Position numbers and translations under genes: made by a program. 22,054 nucleotides of DNA from Candidatus Kapaibacterium sp. (GTDB lineage Bacteria; Bacteroidota; Ignavibacteria; Kapaibacteriales; UBA961). The stretch lies in the NCBI GenBank assembly GCA_023259575.1, contig JALRHN010000013.1, positions 1 through 22,054 of the forward strand. The letters run 5' to 3'. Positions 7,983 to 15,989 of this stretch are shown one piece after another. Each line of letters starts with the position of its first letter. The first letter of the stretch is position 1. Under the pieces are notes generated by a model that searched no databases, was not told the origin of the DNA, and was given only the letters and a program-made list of their open reading frames with translations.

Positions 7983-9421
7983 TTGGCTTGATTGATACTC
8001 ATGCACATATTGATGGTGATTCTTTTGATGAAGACAGACATCACATGATTCAAAGGGCTTTTGATAATGGCCTTGAAGCGATTATTATTCCAGCAATTGA
8101 AAGCAAAAATTATGATAAGATAATTCACTTATGTGACAGTTATCCTCAAATTTATTGCGGAATGGGCATTCATCCCCATAATGTTGCTAATGCTACAGAA
8201 CTTGATATTGATTTAGTAAAAAATTACGCTAAACACAAAAAAGTAATTGCCATTGGTGAAATTGGTTTAGATTATTATTATGATTTTGCTCCTAAAGAAA
8301 TTCAAAAAGATATGTTTAGGAAACAATTAATCCTTGCAAAACAGCTGGATTTACCGGTTATCATACATAATAGAGAGTCAGATACAGATGTAATTTCAAT
8401 CTTAAAAGAAGAGCAAGATGGAACTTTAAACGGCGTCTTGCATTGTTTTTCGTCTGATTTAGATACCTTGTACCAAGCACTTGATGTAAATATGCATATA
8501 TCATTTACAGGTAATATTACCTATAAAAAAAGTACTCTTTCTGATATCGTAAAAGCAGTTCCCTTAGATAGAATAATGGTTGAAACTGATTCTCCATTTA
8601 TGACACCAGTGCCACATAGAGGTAAAAGAAATGAACCCTCTTTTGTTAGATATATTGCCGAAAAAATCGCCGAAATTCATGATATACAATTTGATCAGGT
8701 ATGTACTATGACTTCAAACACAGCAAAAAAATTATTCAGACTATCGATGTTAATTGTACTTTTTAGTGCAATAACTGGTTTCTCTCAATCCATATATGCT
8801 CAGATTTCTGATGATTCAACAGAATATGAAGAAGAAATTATTCCTCAAAATCCTTATTCTCGAACTTTTGGAATTGGCCTATTTGCGGCTACAAATACTG
8901 CCATCGAACAATTAACTTTTGAACAAAAAACTAATTCTCGTTCTACTCGTTCTTATGATGGAAATGCAGCCTTAGGTTTTTCTTTAGGATATAATATCAT
9001 AGATCCAATTATGATAGAAGCAGGATATTTATACACTAGAAATAATAAACCAATCGAATTAGGATATTCAACTCTTCCAAATACATATGAGATTTTTAAT
9101 ATAAGTATGCGTGCAATTGCAAATCCTAGAAGCAAAGTAGCTTTCTTTGCAATCGGAGGTATATCCTATATCTCGAATACAATATTAGGTGAGATTAGAA
9201 ATGTAATTGGTTTTAATGCAGGCGCTGGCTTTATGGTGCAAATTCCAACAGATTATGGCATTTTTGTACCAACTGCAGAATGGCGCTTAGATTTTGAAGG
9301 TGAAGATTATAGAACAGGTAATGAAGATATCGATAGGAAATTCAAAGGTTGGGGGCCAGTTACCATAAATTCATTTTACTCTTTGCCTAAGCTGACAATA
9401 TTCTGGTATCCAAAATTTTAA
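7979..9421 (+). CDS. tatD: TatD-family metal-dependent DNase, in-frame with a signal peptide and outer-membrane barrel
   Basis: Residues 1-255 are a complete TatD hydrolase: H8 and H10 in DTHAHID, E94 in GEIGLDYYYDF, IIHNRESD, LHCFSS, D204 in VETDSPFMTP, and the typical end SNTAKKLFRL. TatD proteins are cytoplasmic TIM-barrel nucleases that normally stop here. Instead the frame continues through TCG into a hydrophobic segment, MLIVLFSAITGFSQSIYAQ (257-275), which looks like a signal peptide. An acidic linker and a roughly 190-residue strand-rich barrel domain ending WYPKF follow. A cytoplasmic enzyme fused to an exported barrel makes little topological sense. The likely reading is two proteins, with the second translated from an internal ATG (8708 or 8747) after loss of the tatD stop. 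The fusion could also be real or a sequence error. Confidence 0.85.
   Translation: MIGLIDTHAHIDGDSFDEDRHHMIQRAFDNGLEAIIIPAIESKNYDKIIHLCDSYPQIYCGMGIHPHNVANATELDIDLVKNYAKHKKVIAIGEIGLDYYYDFAPKEIQKDMFRKQLILAKQLDLPVIIHNRESDTDVISILKEEQDGTLNGVLHCFSSDLDTLYQALDVNMHISFTGNITYKKSTLSDIVKAVPLDRIMVETDSPFMTPVPHRGKRNEPSFVRYIAEKIAEIHDIQFDQVCTMTSNTAKKLFRLSMLIVLFSAITGFSQSIYAQISDDSTEYEEEIIPQNPYSRTFGIGLFAATNTAIEQLTFEQKTNSRSTRSYDGNAALGFSLGYNIIDPIMIEAGYLYTRNNKPIELGYSTLPNTYEIFNISMRAIANPRSKVAFFAIGGISYISNTILGEIRNVIGFNAGAGFMVQIPTDYGIFVPTAEWRLDFEGEDYRTGNEDIDRKFKGWGPVTINSFYSLPKLTIFWYPKF
8708..9421 (+). CDS. Candidate internally initiated outer-membrane beta-barrel protein within the tatD frame
   Basis: An internal ATG at 8708, preceded by AGGT at 8697-8700 with a 7-base gap, would give a 237-residue protein. 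Its first 32 residues read as a signal peptide: basic n-region (KK, R), hydrophobic core LIVLFSAITG, and a YAQ cleavage region. The mature part has an acidic stretch (TEYEEEI) and then alternating strands (FGIGLFAAT, ALGFSLGYNIIDPIMIEAGYL, KVAFFAIGGISYI, FNAGAGFMVQI), like small Bacteroidota outer-membrane barrels. A second in-frame ATG at 8747 starts at the hydrophobic core but lacks a basic n-region. This is an alternative reading of the 3' part of the longer frame and has not been shown to be a separate gene. Confidence 0.5.
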   Translation: MTSNTAKKLFRLSMLIVLFSAITGFSQSIYAQISDDSTEYEEEIIPQNPYSRTFGIGLFAATNTAIEQLTFEQKTNSRSTRSYDGNAALGFSLGYNIIDPIMIEAGYLYTRNNKPIELGYSTLPNTYEIFNISMRAIANPRSKVAFFAIGGISYISNTILGEIRNVIGFNAGAGFMVQIPTDYGIFVPTAEWRLDFEGEDYRTGNEDIDRKFKGWGPVTINSFYSLPKLTIFWYPKF

Positions 9422-9425
9422 TTCA

Positions 9426-9452
9426 AAGGGCTTTAAAGCCCTTCTTTTTTTT
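9426..9452 (+). terminator. Strong rho-independent terminator
   Basis: The 18-base palindrome AAGGGCTTTAAAGCCCTT (9426-9443) is followed by C and eight T. It begins 5 bases after the barrel stop codon and ends the porX-tsaE-tatD run. Its arms match the hairpin at 96-110. Confidence 0.9.
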
Positions 9453-9472
9453 CTTTACTGCTTTTTTCCTTG

Positions 9473-10882
9473 ATGGAACACACCGAACAAAACAAACAAT
9501 CAAAGATATCAACAAGTACCATTAGCAAAATGGGAGTTGATTTACTAAATGGTCCTATAGATTCTACACTAAGAACATTTGCTATCCCAATGGCATTCAG
9601 TTTTTTAGTGAATATGCTTTATTCATGGATAGATACATATTTTGTTAGTAGAATTGGTTCTGCTGCAATTGCTGCAATTGGAGTTAGCGAACAATTAGGA
9701 TTCTTAATTTTTAATTTTGGAAGCGGATTTGCTATTGGTACTGGAATTATAGTTGCCAGAAGAATTGGAGAAGGAAACAAACAAGAAGCTAATTATACGG
9801 CCACTCAAGGTATTGTAACAATGCTAGTTTTTTCTAGTTTACTAGCAATTGTTTTAGGGATATTCCTACCACATACATTACAATTATTAGGTTTAGATAA
9901 AGATCCAGAAGTATATAATTTAACAAAGGTCTATTTATTCGCTTTGCTATTTGGTGTTCCAGGAAACTTTGTAACATTTCAAATAAATGCGATTGTTAGA
10001 TCTAGTGGTAATTCAGTATACCCAATGATTATTTTATTATTAACAACAGTAATTAATGCAATTCTAGCTCCATTATTAATATTTGGTTTTGGACCAATTT
10101 CTGCAATGGGTATGATGGGGGCAGGAATTGCAACAGCATCAGCTCAGCTTATCGGTGGAATAGTTTCTTTAAGCCTCATTCTAACGGGAAAATCTGGATT
10201 GCATCTGGTTTTTGATAAATTCCGATTTGACTTTCCTCTAATTTTCCGCATAATTAAACAAGGTATTTGGTCTTCATTGCAAATGTTTGCTGTAAGTGTT
10301 AGTCGAATTTCATTGTTCAAAATTGCTGCCATTTTCGACCCAAAAGTTATCGTTGCAGCATATACATTAGGATTAAAAGTTGATCTCTTTGCTTTTATGT
10401 CTGTATTCGCCGTCGGAATAGCAGTAGAAACTGCAACAGGACAAAACCTAGGGGCAAAAAATTACAACAGAATTTTTGCATTCCATAAATCAGCTGTTAA
10501 ACAATTAACTATTCTGTTAAGCATCTTAGCTATAATCGCATTTCTTGTTGGCGAACAATTCGCACTCATTTTTACCAAAGATCCAGAAATCATTGATGCT
10601 ACTGTAAAATATCTTCAAATAGCATGTTTTGGCTATATCTTTTTTGCTTTTGGATTTGTGAATATCCGGGTAATTAGTGGTGCTGGAGCTACAATGAGAA
10701 GTATGATTATTGTAGCTTCAACACTTATAGGTGTTCAAGTTCCAACTGCTTATGCATTATCTCATTTTACTCCTTTAAGAGAAACAGGTATTTGGATAGG
10801 TGTTGTGATAAGTTATATTGCTTTAACTATAGTTGGATATCAGCAACTTAAGGCGAAATCTTGGCTTAAAACCGCCATCTAA
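9473..10882 (+). CDS. MATE-family multidrug/sodium antiporter
   Basis: 469 residues with about twelve hydrophobic segments in two similar halves, as in MATE (NorM/DinF-like) exporters, which expel cationic compounds in exchange for Na+ or H+ across the inner membrane. Family signatures include LRTFAIPMAFSFLVNMLY at the first helix, VSRIGSAAIAAIGVSE, the loop GEGNKQEA, the mid-protein NAIVRSSGNSVYPM, and GAKNYNRI with GQNLG at the start of the second-half loop. The start is ATG 9473; the adjacent TTG adds one residue. The substrate cannot be told from sequence. It follows a terminator. The helix-hairpin-helix barrel gene lies 27 bases after its stop, so the two may be cotranscribed. Confidence 0.93.
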   Translation: MEHTEQNKQSKISTSTISKMGVDLLNGPIDSTLRTFAIPMAFSFLVNMLYSWIDTYFVSRIGSAAIAAIGVSEQLGFLIFNFGSGFAIGTGIIVARRIGEGNKQEANYTATQGIVTMLVFSSLLAIVLGIFLPHTLQLLGLDKDPEVYNLTKVYLFALLFGVPGNFVTFQINAIVRSSGNSVYPMIILLLTTVINAILAPLLIFGFGPISAMGMMGAGIATASAQLIGGIVSLSLILTGKSGLHLVFDKFRFDFPLIFRIIKQGIWSSLQMFAVSVSRISLFKIAAIFDPKVIVAAYTLGLKVDLFAFMSVFAVGIAVETATGQNLGAKNYNRIFAFHKSAVKQLTILLSILAIIAFLVGEQFALIFTKDPEIIDATVKYLQIACFGYIFFAFGFVNIRVISGAGATMRSMIIVASTLIGVQVPTAYALSHFTPLRETGIWIGVVISYIALTIVGYQQLKAKSWLKTAI

Positions 10883-10909
10883 AATAAAAGAATAATCAGG
10901 GGAGTGATT

Positions 10910-12856
10910 ATGAAACACTTAATGATCTTAGTGTTATTGGGAGCCCACACACATTGTTTTGCACAAGATGATAGCGATGGGATAATTGATCAATCACAGA
11001 ATGAATCAGCATTGTCTGAATCTGATATGTATGATTATTATTTTTCTCATAAGATAAATTTATCACAATCAACATATAATGATATTGCTCTGCTACCAGG
11101 GATTTCACTTATTACTGCTAAAAGAATTAAGAGAATGCTTTTAGATTCAACACTAAGTTTACAAAACATTATACAAGACACTTCACTTCATTTATCAATA
11201 TATCAACAGCAGGTACTTCAATATTGCACATATATTGGAGAATCTTTATATCATATAGATTCAAGTTCTTTGCAAGTACATGGAAAACAAAGGATAAGAT
11301 ATCTGCAAAAGTCAGGGATATCAAAAGGACAAATACAGAATAATTTTACTGGCTCACATCATGAATTGTATAGTCGGTCTCAGTTGACATATGGTGATGT
11401 TCAAAGCGGTTTTACATTCTGCAAAGATGCTGATGAACCATATACATATTCATTTTTAAGTTATTATGCTTCTTATATTAAGGACTCACTTACCATATTG
11501 ATTGGTGATTATATTCCACAAGTATCTATGGGGTCTTTATTGTCTTCGGGATTAAGATTTTCAGGAGGATTATATCCAATTTCTACTTTACAATCTTGGA
11601 AAACATCTATAAAACCATGGAGATCTTCCATGGAACACATGTATTTCCGTGGACTTTCTGTTGAACATGTAAAAACTGTCAATCAACTTACTGTGCACTC
11701 AGCTCTCTTCTTTTCTGACAGAAATAGAAGTGCTAATCTTGATATACATGGCGCAATTACTGGCTTTCCGATTACAGGATTATATAGAACATCTACAGAA
11801 CAACTTGCAATAAATAATGCCAAAGAAAGAAAATATGGAGCATTTTCTGAAATAAGTGACTCACTATATACAGTCACTTTAGCACTCTTGATGTGTAATT
11901 ATGACAAGCCAATTCATAGTGACTCAGAAGCTTCTTTTCATCAAGCTCATAATGTTACTTTGTCCATAGCAGGAAAATACAGTACAAACAATATTCATAT
12001 TCAATCAGAATTCTTATTAGACAAGAATTTAGCTTATGGCTTTCAAAGTGCTTTTATTGTTGATAAAGACATCTATAATATTGGAATAGGAATATCTAAT
12101 TGGCCAATAGATGTATTATCTCCATTTGGTCAAACAATTGGAAGATTCTCAAAGCCAACTAATCAATCAAGTATATATGCTGCTTTGGAATACAAAGCTT
12201 CACATAATCTATATTTTTCTGGCTATGCAACATCCTACTCATCAAAACAACCAAGATTTGGGGATGATTTTCCTAAAACTGGAATAATTACTTCTATTCT
12301 ATGTAAAGTACATACTTCTTTAAAAACATATTGTCTTTTGCAATTTTCAGATGAAATATGCTCTGAAACTGAATTAATTATCCCACAAAGCAGAATATAT
12401 TCTTTGATGCAAACCAAAAGATTACAAGCTGAATGCTTTGCTTCTCATAGAGATATCAACATTCAATATAAAATAGCTTATACATCAAAAAAATATAAAG
12501 AAACGGGCAGAAGTGAAAATGGAATCGCGGGATCATTACATATTAGTGGCACTGTACCATATATAGAAGATCTTCACATACATATTAAACAAACAGTATT
12601 TTCTGTGTCTGATTATATCGCTTCTATTTGGTTCCCAGAAACAGGATTGCCAGGACAAATCTTTTTTAATCCATTATATGGAAAGGGAGTTCAAACAACA
12701 ATTTGTGCAAAATATTCGATACATAAGAGAATAAGTATATCTGCTAATATCTCTGGAATTTATAAACCTTTGCAAAAAGAATTAGGCAGTGGCTTAGACG
12801 CAATTGATGGGTCTAGCAAGTATACATATGGAATTCAGGCAGACATTCAATTTTGA
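10910..12856 (+). CDS. Helix-hairpin-helix outer-membrane barrel-like protein
   Basis: ATG 10910 has AGGGGAG at 10898-10904, a good ribosome-binding site, so it is preferred to GTG 10904. A signal peptide (about 1-18, ending CFAQ) is followed by an acidic stretch. At about 45-78 a ComEA-like helix-hairpin-helix repeat appears (LPGISLITAKRIKRML), with a degenerate second half. From about 125 to the end the protein is strand-rich, with a Tyr/Ser-rich barrel pattern. The late segment FPETGLPGQIFFNPLYGKG resembles a conserved motif of Bacteroidota proteins annotated only as helix-hairpin-helix domain-containing. A periplasmic HhH module on an outer-membrane barrel could bind DNA or a protein loop; the function is not known. 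It ends convergently with the methyltransferase, overlapping it by 10 bases. Confidence 0.85.
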   Translation: MKHLMILVLLGAHTHCFAQDDSDGIIDQSQNESALSESDMYDYYFSHKINLSQSTYNDIALLPGISLITAKRIKRMLLDSTLSLQNIIQDTSLHLSIYQQQVLQYCTYIGESLYHIDSSSLQVHGKQRIRYLQKSGISKGQIQNNFTGSHHELYSRSQLTYGDVQSGFTFCKDADEPYTYSFLSYYASYIKDSLTILIGDYIPQVSMGSLLSSGLRFSGGLYPISTLQSWKTSIKPWRSSMEHMYFRGLSVEHVKTVNQLTVHSALFFSDRNRSANLDIHGAITGFPITGLYRTSTEQLAINNAKERKYGAFSEISDSLYTVTLALLMCNYDKPIHSDSEASFHQAHNVTLSIAGKYSTNNIHIQSEFLLDKNLAYGFQSAFIVDKDIYNIGIGISNWPIDVLSPFGQTIGRFSKPTNQSSIYAALEYKASHNLYFSGYATSYSSKQPRFGDDFPKTGIITSILCKVHTSLKTYCLLQFSDEICSETELIIPQSRIYSLMQTKRLQAECFASHRDINIQYKIAYTSKKYKETGRSENGIAGSLHISGTVPYIEDLHIHIKQTVFSVSDYIASIWFPETGLPGQIFFNPLYGKGVQTTICAKYSIHKRISISANISGIYKPLQKELGSGLDAIDGSSKYTYGIQADIQF

Positions 12857-14124
12857 TGGAGAATATATTCCGCCAATTTAGGTTTTACATTAAATTCTTT
12901 GCTTGCATTTTGCCATCTTTCCATAGCTTCTTGCTTATGTTTATGTGGCATATTGTGAATATATACAGCCCTAATCATGATATTTTTAGCAGTGTGTTCT
13001 AAAGGAGTAAATTCTATTAAATCTGCGCTATAGCTTTGACTACATAAAATATCCTTTCGCATTGAATCAGTAATTAAGTCTCCTAATCGTTCTTTGGCGA
13101 TTCCATCTTTTAGCAATAAAGATATATTCTCTGGCATATATTTACTATTCATTTGTTGTTGCACATAATGGTGACAACAAGGAGCAGCCAAAATAATTGC
13201 TGCTTTTCTATGTAAGGCTAGAAGCAAAGCATCATCTGTTGCTGTGTCACATGCATGCAAAGCGATATGGACTTCTGCTAATTCGTCTAAGTTAGGTCCT
13301 TTCCAATCACCAATAGATGTACATTCAAAATGTGCAATGTGTTCCAATCCAAGATTCTTAGCAGTAGTATTACAAAAATCAACTAATACAGGATTATATT
13401 CTAAACCATATAATTCTGCTTCAAGATTACAGCTATACATCAACCACCACAATAATGAAAAACTGATATATGCTTTTCCGCATCCGCTATCTACAATTCT
13501 AATTTTCTTATTATGAATATGTGAAGATTGTTGTTTATAGAGATTAATGAAGTGATTGATTTGCTTGTATTTATCTCTCATAGAAGGAATAATTGCACCT
13601 TTTTGATCGCAAATCCCTAATGCTTTAAGTAGTATATCTGCATTGTAAGGATTTATAAGCATATCCTTTTCACGATCATCAGATAATTTATTAACCCAAT
13701 TCTTCTTTGAAGGAGCAGTATATTTATATAATAAAGAAGGATTAGACATACTATTATATTTTCCTTTAGCCCTTATATAGAGGTCCTTATGACTCATTTG
13801 AACATGTAATTGTCCAAATGGTAAATGTAGATATGAATCAATAATCTGAAACAATTCATCAATATTATTCAGACTATAATTATGTGTAAAAGACTGTTTT
13901 TGAGTAAGAATTTCTCTTTGAATTGATATCTGAGAATCTTGTTGAGAACTTATCATTACCGTCATTTTTTTACAATAAAGATATGATTGATTATCTGGTG
14001 CAATGACAATCGACTCTTTAACTCTGCAATCCGAAAATGTAAGAATAATATCAGACGCCAATATGTCTGACTGTTCACTAGAAATGAAGAATTCTCTTAC
14101 GTTTTGTATTCCAGATTGAAGCAT
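12847..14124 (-). CDS. Class I SAM-dependent methyltransferase, METTL25/RRNAD1-like (Methyltransf_32)
   Basis: 425 residues from the ATG complementary to 14122-14124; an upstream in-frame TTG (14154) is less likely. Residues about 1-200 are poorly conserved with no domain I recognise. The C-terminal half is a Rossmann methyltransferase: motif I VDSGCGKAYISF near 211-222, the acidic LYGLEYN for the SAM ribose, LHACDTATDDALL near 293, and APCCHH near 315. The HACDTATD and PCCHH motifs mark the Methyltransf_32 group, which includes the eukaryotic METTL25 family. Bacterial members are uncharacterised, and an RNA or protein substrate is a guess. It stands alone on the minus strand and converges with the HhH-barrel gene. 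Confidence 0.85.
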   Translation of the reverse strand: MLQSGIQNVREFFISSEQSDILASDIILTFSDCRVKESIVIAPDNQSYLYCKKMTVMISSQQDSQISIQREILTQKQSFTHNYSLNNIDELFQIIDSYLHLPFGQLHVQMSHKDLYIRAKGKYNSMSNPSLLYKYTAPSKKNWVNKLSDDREKDMLINPYNADILLKALGICDQKGAIIPSMRDKYKQINHFINLYKQQSSHIHNKKIRIVDSGCGKAYISFSLLWWLMYSCNLEAELYGLEYNPVLVDFCNTTAKNLGLEHIAHFECTSIGDWKGPNLDELAEVHIALHACDTATDDALLLALHRKAAIILAAPCCHHYVQQQMNSKYMPENISLLLKDGIAKERLGDLITDSMRKDILCSQSYSADLIEFTPLEHTAKNIMIRAVYIHNMPHKHKQEAMERWQNASKEFNVKPKLAEYILHQN

Positions 14125-14183
14125 AGAATTTTGTTTGTAAACTTTATAGAACAAAAAGTATATGTCAAATTATAGGTTTTTTT

Positions 14184-14299
14184 GAACATGTTCTCATAAT
14201 GAATATATATGAAAGAAATGTACAAGAATTGTATATCAATGATTTTTCATTGAATTCAATTCAATAAACCTTAAATCCAATAAAAATTGATTGTAATCA
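14184..14299. promoter_or_regulatory. Three palindromes in the divergent region between the methyltransferase and purS
   Basis: The 243-bp spacer holds GAACATGTTC (14184-14193), ATTGAATTCAAT (14249-14260) and TGATT-GT-AATCA (14288-14299). The last lies about 27 bases upstream of the putative -7 box of purS. Their spacing between divergent genes suggests operators. Short AT-rich palindromes are expected by chance here, and no regulator is recognised. Confidence 0.25.
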
Positions 14300-14325
14300 T
14301 TATCAAAATAACGAAGCAGTTTTTG

Positions 14326-14333
14326 TATTTTTG
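14326..14333 (+). promoter_or_regulatory. Putative -7 box of the purS operon
   Basis: TATTTTTG exactly matches the Bacteroidota -7 consensus TAnnTTTG and is followed by C, as is common. It lies 34 bases before the purS ATG. No TTTG is found at the expected -33 distance. The same octamer occurs upstream of the ETF oxidoreductase-like gene (20063-20070). Confidence 0.45.
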
Positions 14334-14367
14334 CTCATAGTAATCCTTCATCACTATATATTTTCTC

Positions 14368-14628
14368 ATGAAACACTTCAAAGCATCGATAACCGTTTCT
14401 TTGCGAAAGAGCATTCTAGATGTTCAAGGTAAAACAGTAGAACATGCCTTACATTCAACAAATTTCCCAATGATTAAGAATACAAGAATTGGCAAACATG
14501 TCGAATTAGAGATAGATGCAGAAAATGCAGAAAAAGCCCATGCTCTGCTTTCTGATGCATGTAAAACAATCATTGCAAATCCAATTATGGAAGATTACCA
14601 TATTGAACTTCATGAAATGGAGGCATAA
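14368..14628 (+). CDS. purS: Phosphoribosylformylglycinamidine synthase subunit PurS
   Basis: The 86-residue product matches PurS, the small subunit that bridges PurL and PurQ in the fourth step of purine synthesis (FGAR to FGAM). Typical features are an initial strand ASITVSLRKSILDVQGKTV, the middle RIGKHVELEIDA, and the end NPIMEDYHIELHE. The ATG lies directly before the conserved first strand. The next gene, purQ, starts 2 bases after the stop, which fits the usual purSQ(L) order. PurL is not present downstream here, so it must be encoded elsewhere. Confidence 0.93.
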   Translation: MKHFKASITVSLRKSILDVQGKTVEHALHSTNFPMIKNTRIGKHVELEIDAENAEKAHALLSDACKTIIANPIMEDYHIELHEMEA

Positions 14629-14630
14629 TC

Positions 14631-15332
14631 ATGAGATTTGGAATAGTGGTATTTCCGGGTTCAAATTGTGATCATGATGCATGGTATGCAACTACTCATA
14701 ATGCTGATAGTGAAGCAATTATGTTGTGGCATAAAGATACTTCCATACCAAAAGGAACAGATTGTATAATCTTACCTGGTGGTTTTTCTTATGGCGATTA
14801 TTTGAGATGCGGTGCAATTGCCCGCGTATCTCCGATTATGGCAGCTGTTACTCAGCATGCTAAACGTGGTGGATATGTATTGGGAATATGTAATGGCTTT
14901 CAGATTTTAACAGAATCTGGTCTATTACCTGGTGCATTATTACGCAATACATCTCTGAATTTTATCTGCAAGGATGTATATTTAAGAACTGAAAATAGTG
15001 TATCCCCATTTACAAATAGTTTAGAACAAGGACAAATTTTGCGAGTGCCTATTGCTCATGGAGAAGGTAATTATTTTGCTGATGAAGATACCTTAAACAT
15101 GCTTGAACAACAAGGCCGTGTTGCATTTAAATATTGCGATGTAAATGGCAATACATATCTTGAATCTAATCCAAATGGCTCAGCAAGGAATATAGCAGGC
15201 ATTCTTAATGAACAAGGTAATGTTCTTGGCATGATGCCTCATCCAGAGCGTTGTTGTGATATACAGATTGGCAATGCAGATGGATTGGCAGTATTTCAAT
15301 CATTGATTTCTGCAGCTGAATTACTTATATAA
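14631..15332 (+). CDS. purQ: Phosphoribosylformylglycinamidine synthase glutaminase subunit PurQ
   Basis: A class I glutamine amidotransferase that supplies ammonia to PurL. The nucleophile C87 lies in VLGICNGFQ, and the remaining triad residues H204 and E206 in MPHPER. FPGSNCDHD (8-16) and LPGGFSYGDYLR (48-59) are specific to PurQ. The 233-residue length is normal. GGAGG at 14619-14623 precedes the ATG by 7 bases and lies inside the end of purS. The first Tat gene starts 45 bases after the stop with no clear terminator between. Confidence 0.97.
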   Translation: MRFGIVVFPGSNCDHDAWYATTHNADSEAIMLWHKDTSIPKGTDCIILPGGFSYGDYLRCGAIARVSPIMAAVTQHAKRGGYVLGICNGFQILTESGLLPGALLRNTSLNFICKDVYLRTENSVSPFTNSLEQGQILRVPIAHGEGNYFADEDTLNMLEQQGRVAFKYCDVNGNTYLESNPNGSARNIAGILNEQGNVLGMMPHPERCCDIQIGNADGLAVFQSLISAAELLI

Positions 15333-15377
15333 ATATTTTGACCATGTACTTGATCATTTTCGAATTATGAGGTTTTT

Positions 15378-15560
15378 ATGGGTTTTCTCCCTGGCGGATC
15401 GGAATGGCTACTTATATTGCTATTCATTATCATCTTTTTTGGTGCAAAAAAAATACCAGAATTGATGCGCGGATTGGGTAGTGGTATCCGTGAATTTAAA
15501 AAAGCTTCTAATGGTGAAGATTTAAAAGATTCATCATCAGAAAAGAAAGACACAGAATAA
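15378..15560 (+). CDS. tatA: Twin-arginine translocase subunit TatA/E
   Basis: 60 residues: a short periplasmic start, one membrane helix (WLLILLFIIIFFG, about 10-22), the hinge AKKIPEL, and an amphipathic helix (MRGLGSGIREFKKA) with a charged tail. This is the TatA/E pattern; many copies assemble with TatC to move folded proteins across the inner membrane. GAGG at 15369-15372 lies 5 bases before the ATG. A second TatA/B-type gene follows after 45 bases. No tatC is found in the window. Confidence 0.93.
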   Translation: MGFLPGGSEWLLILLFIIIFFGAKKIPELMRGLGSGIREFKKASNGEDLKDSSSEKKDTE

Positions 15561-15605
15561 GGCTTTAGCTTTTTGTATTGTTTTTATTATCAATAAAGAT
15601 ATTCC

Positions 15606-15989
15606 ATGTTTGATATTGGCGGAGCAGAATTTCTTATGATTGGCTTAGCAATTTTATTATTGTTTGGGCCAAAGAAAATCCCAGAAGTAATGCATTCGAT
15701 AGGGAAAGGAATACGCTATTTTAGAAAAGCACAAGAAGATCTAAAATCTCAGATTCGTGATATCTCTACAGAGGTAGAAAAACAAACAAATATCACAAAT
15801 ACTATCGTTTCTGAATCTCCATCACAGATTCATATAGATACAACAATTGTAGAATCAGAAACACAAATAATCTCTATAAGGCCAGCTGAAGGGTCTTTAG
15901 CAAGAAATCTACATTTCGACGAAATACAAGAAGATTCTACACAAGTTTCAGACCCAAATCCACAAAAAACTCTTGAACAAGGTGAATAA
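15606..15989 (+). CDS. Second TatA/TatB-type translocase subunit with long acidic tail
   Basis: 127 residues. The first 55 match TatA/B: FDIGGAEFLMIGLAILLLFGPKKIPEVM, then an amphipathic helix IGKGIRYFRKAQEDL. The FGPKKIPE hinge is shared with TatA and TatB. The remaining roughly 75 residues are polar and acidic, low in complexity and without a known domain. A TatA-like core with a longer tail is what TatB looks like, so this copy may take the TatB role beside the 60-residue TatA. Bacteroidota Tat systems are often described as lacking a clear TatB, so the assignment stays open. Its last 8 bases overlap the next gene. Confidence 0.85.
   Translation: MFDIGGAEFLMIGLAILLLFGPKKIPEVMHSIGKGIRYFRKAQEDLKSQIRDISTEVEKQTNITNTIVSESPSQIHIDTTIVESETQIISIRPAEGSLARNLHFDEIQEDSTQVSDPNPQKTLEQGE

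Noticed and set aside
13244..13516. Plus-strand 90-codon frame inside the methyltransferase gene
   Set aside because: It is the antisense shadow of conserved methyltransferase motifs.
14155..14367. tRNA or small RNA gene in the purS upstream region
   Set aside because: No cloverleaf arms or terminator; only short AT-rich palindromes are visible.
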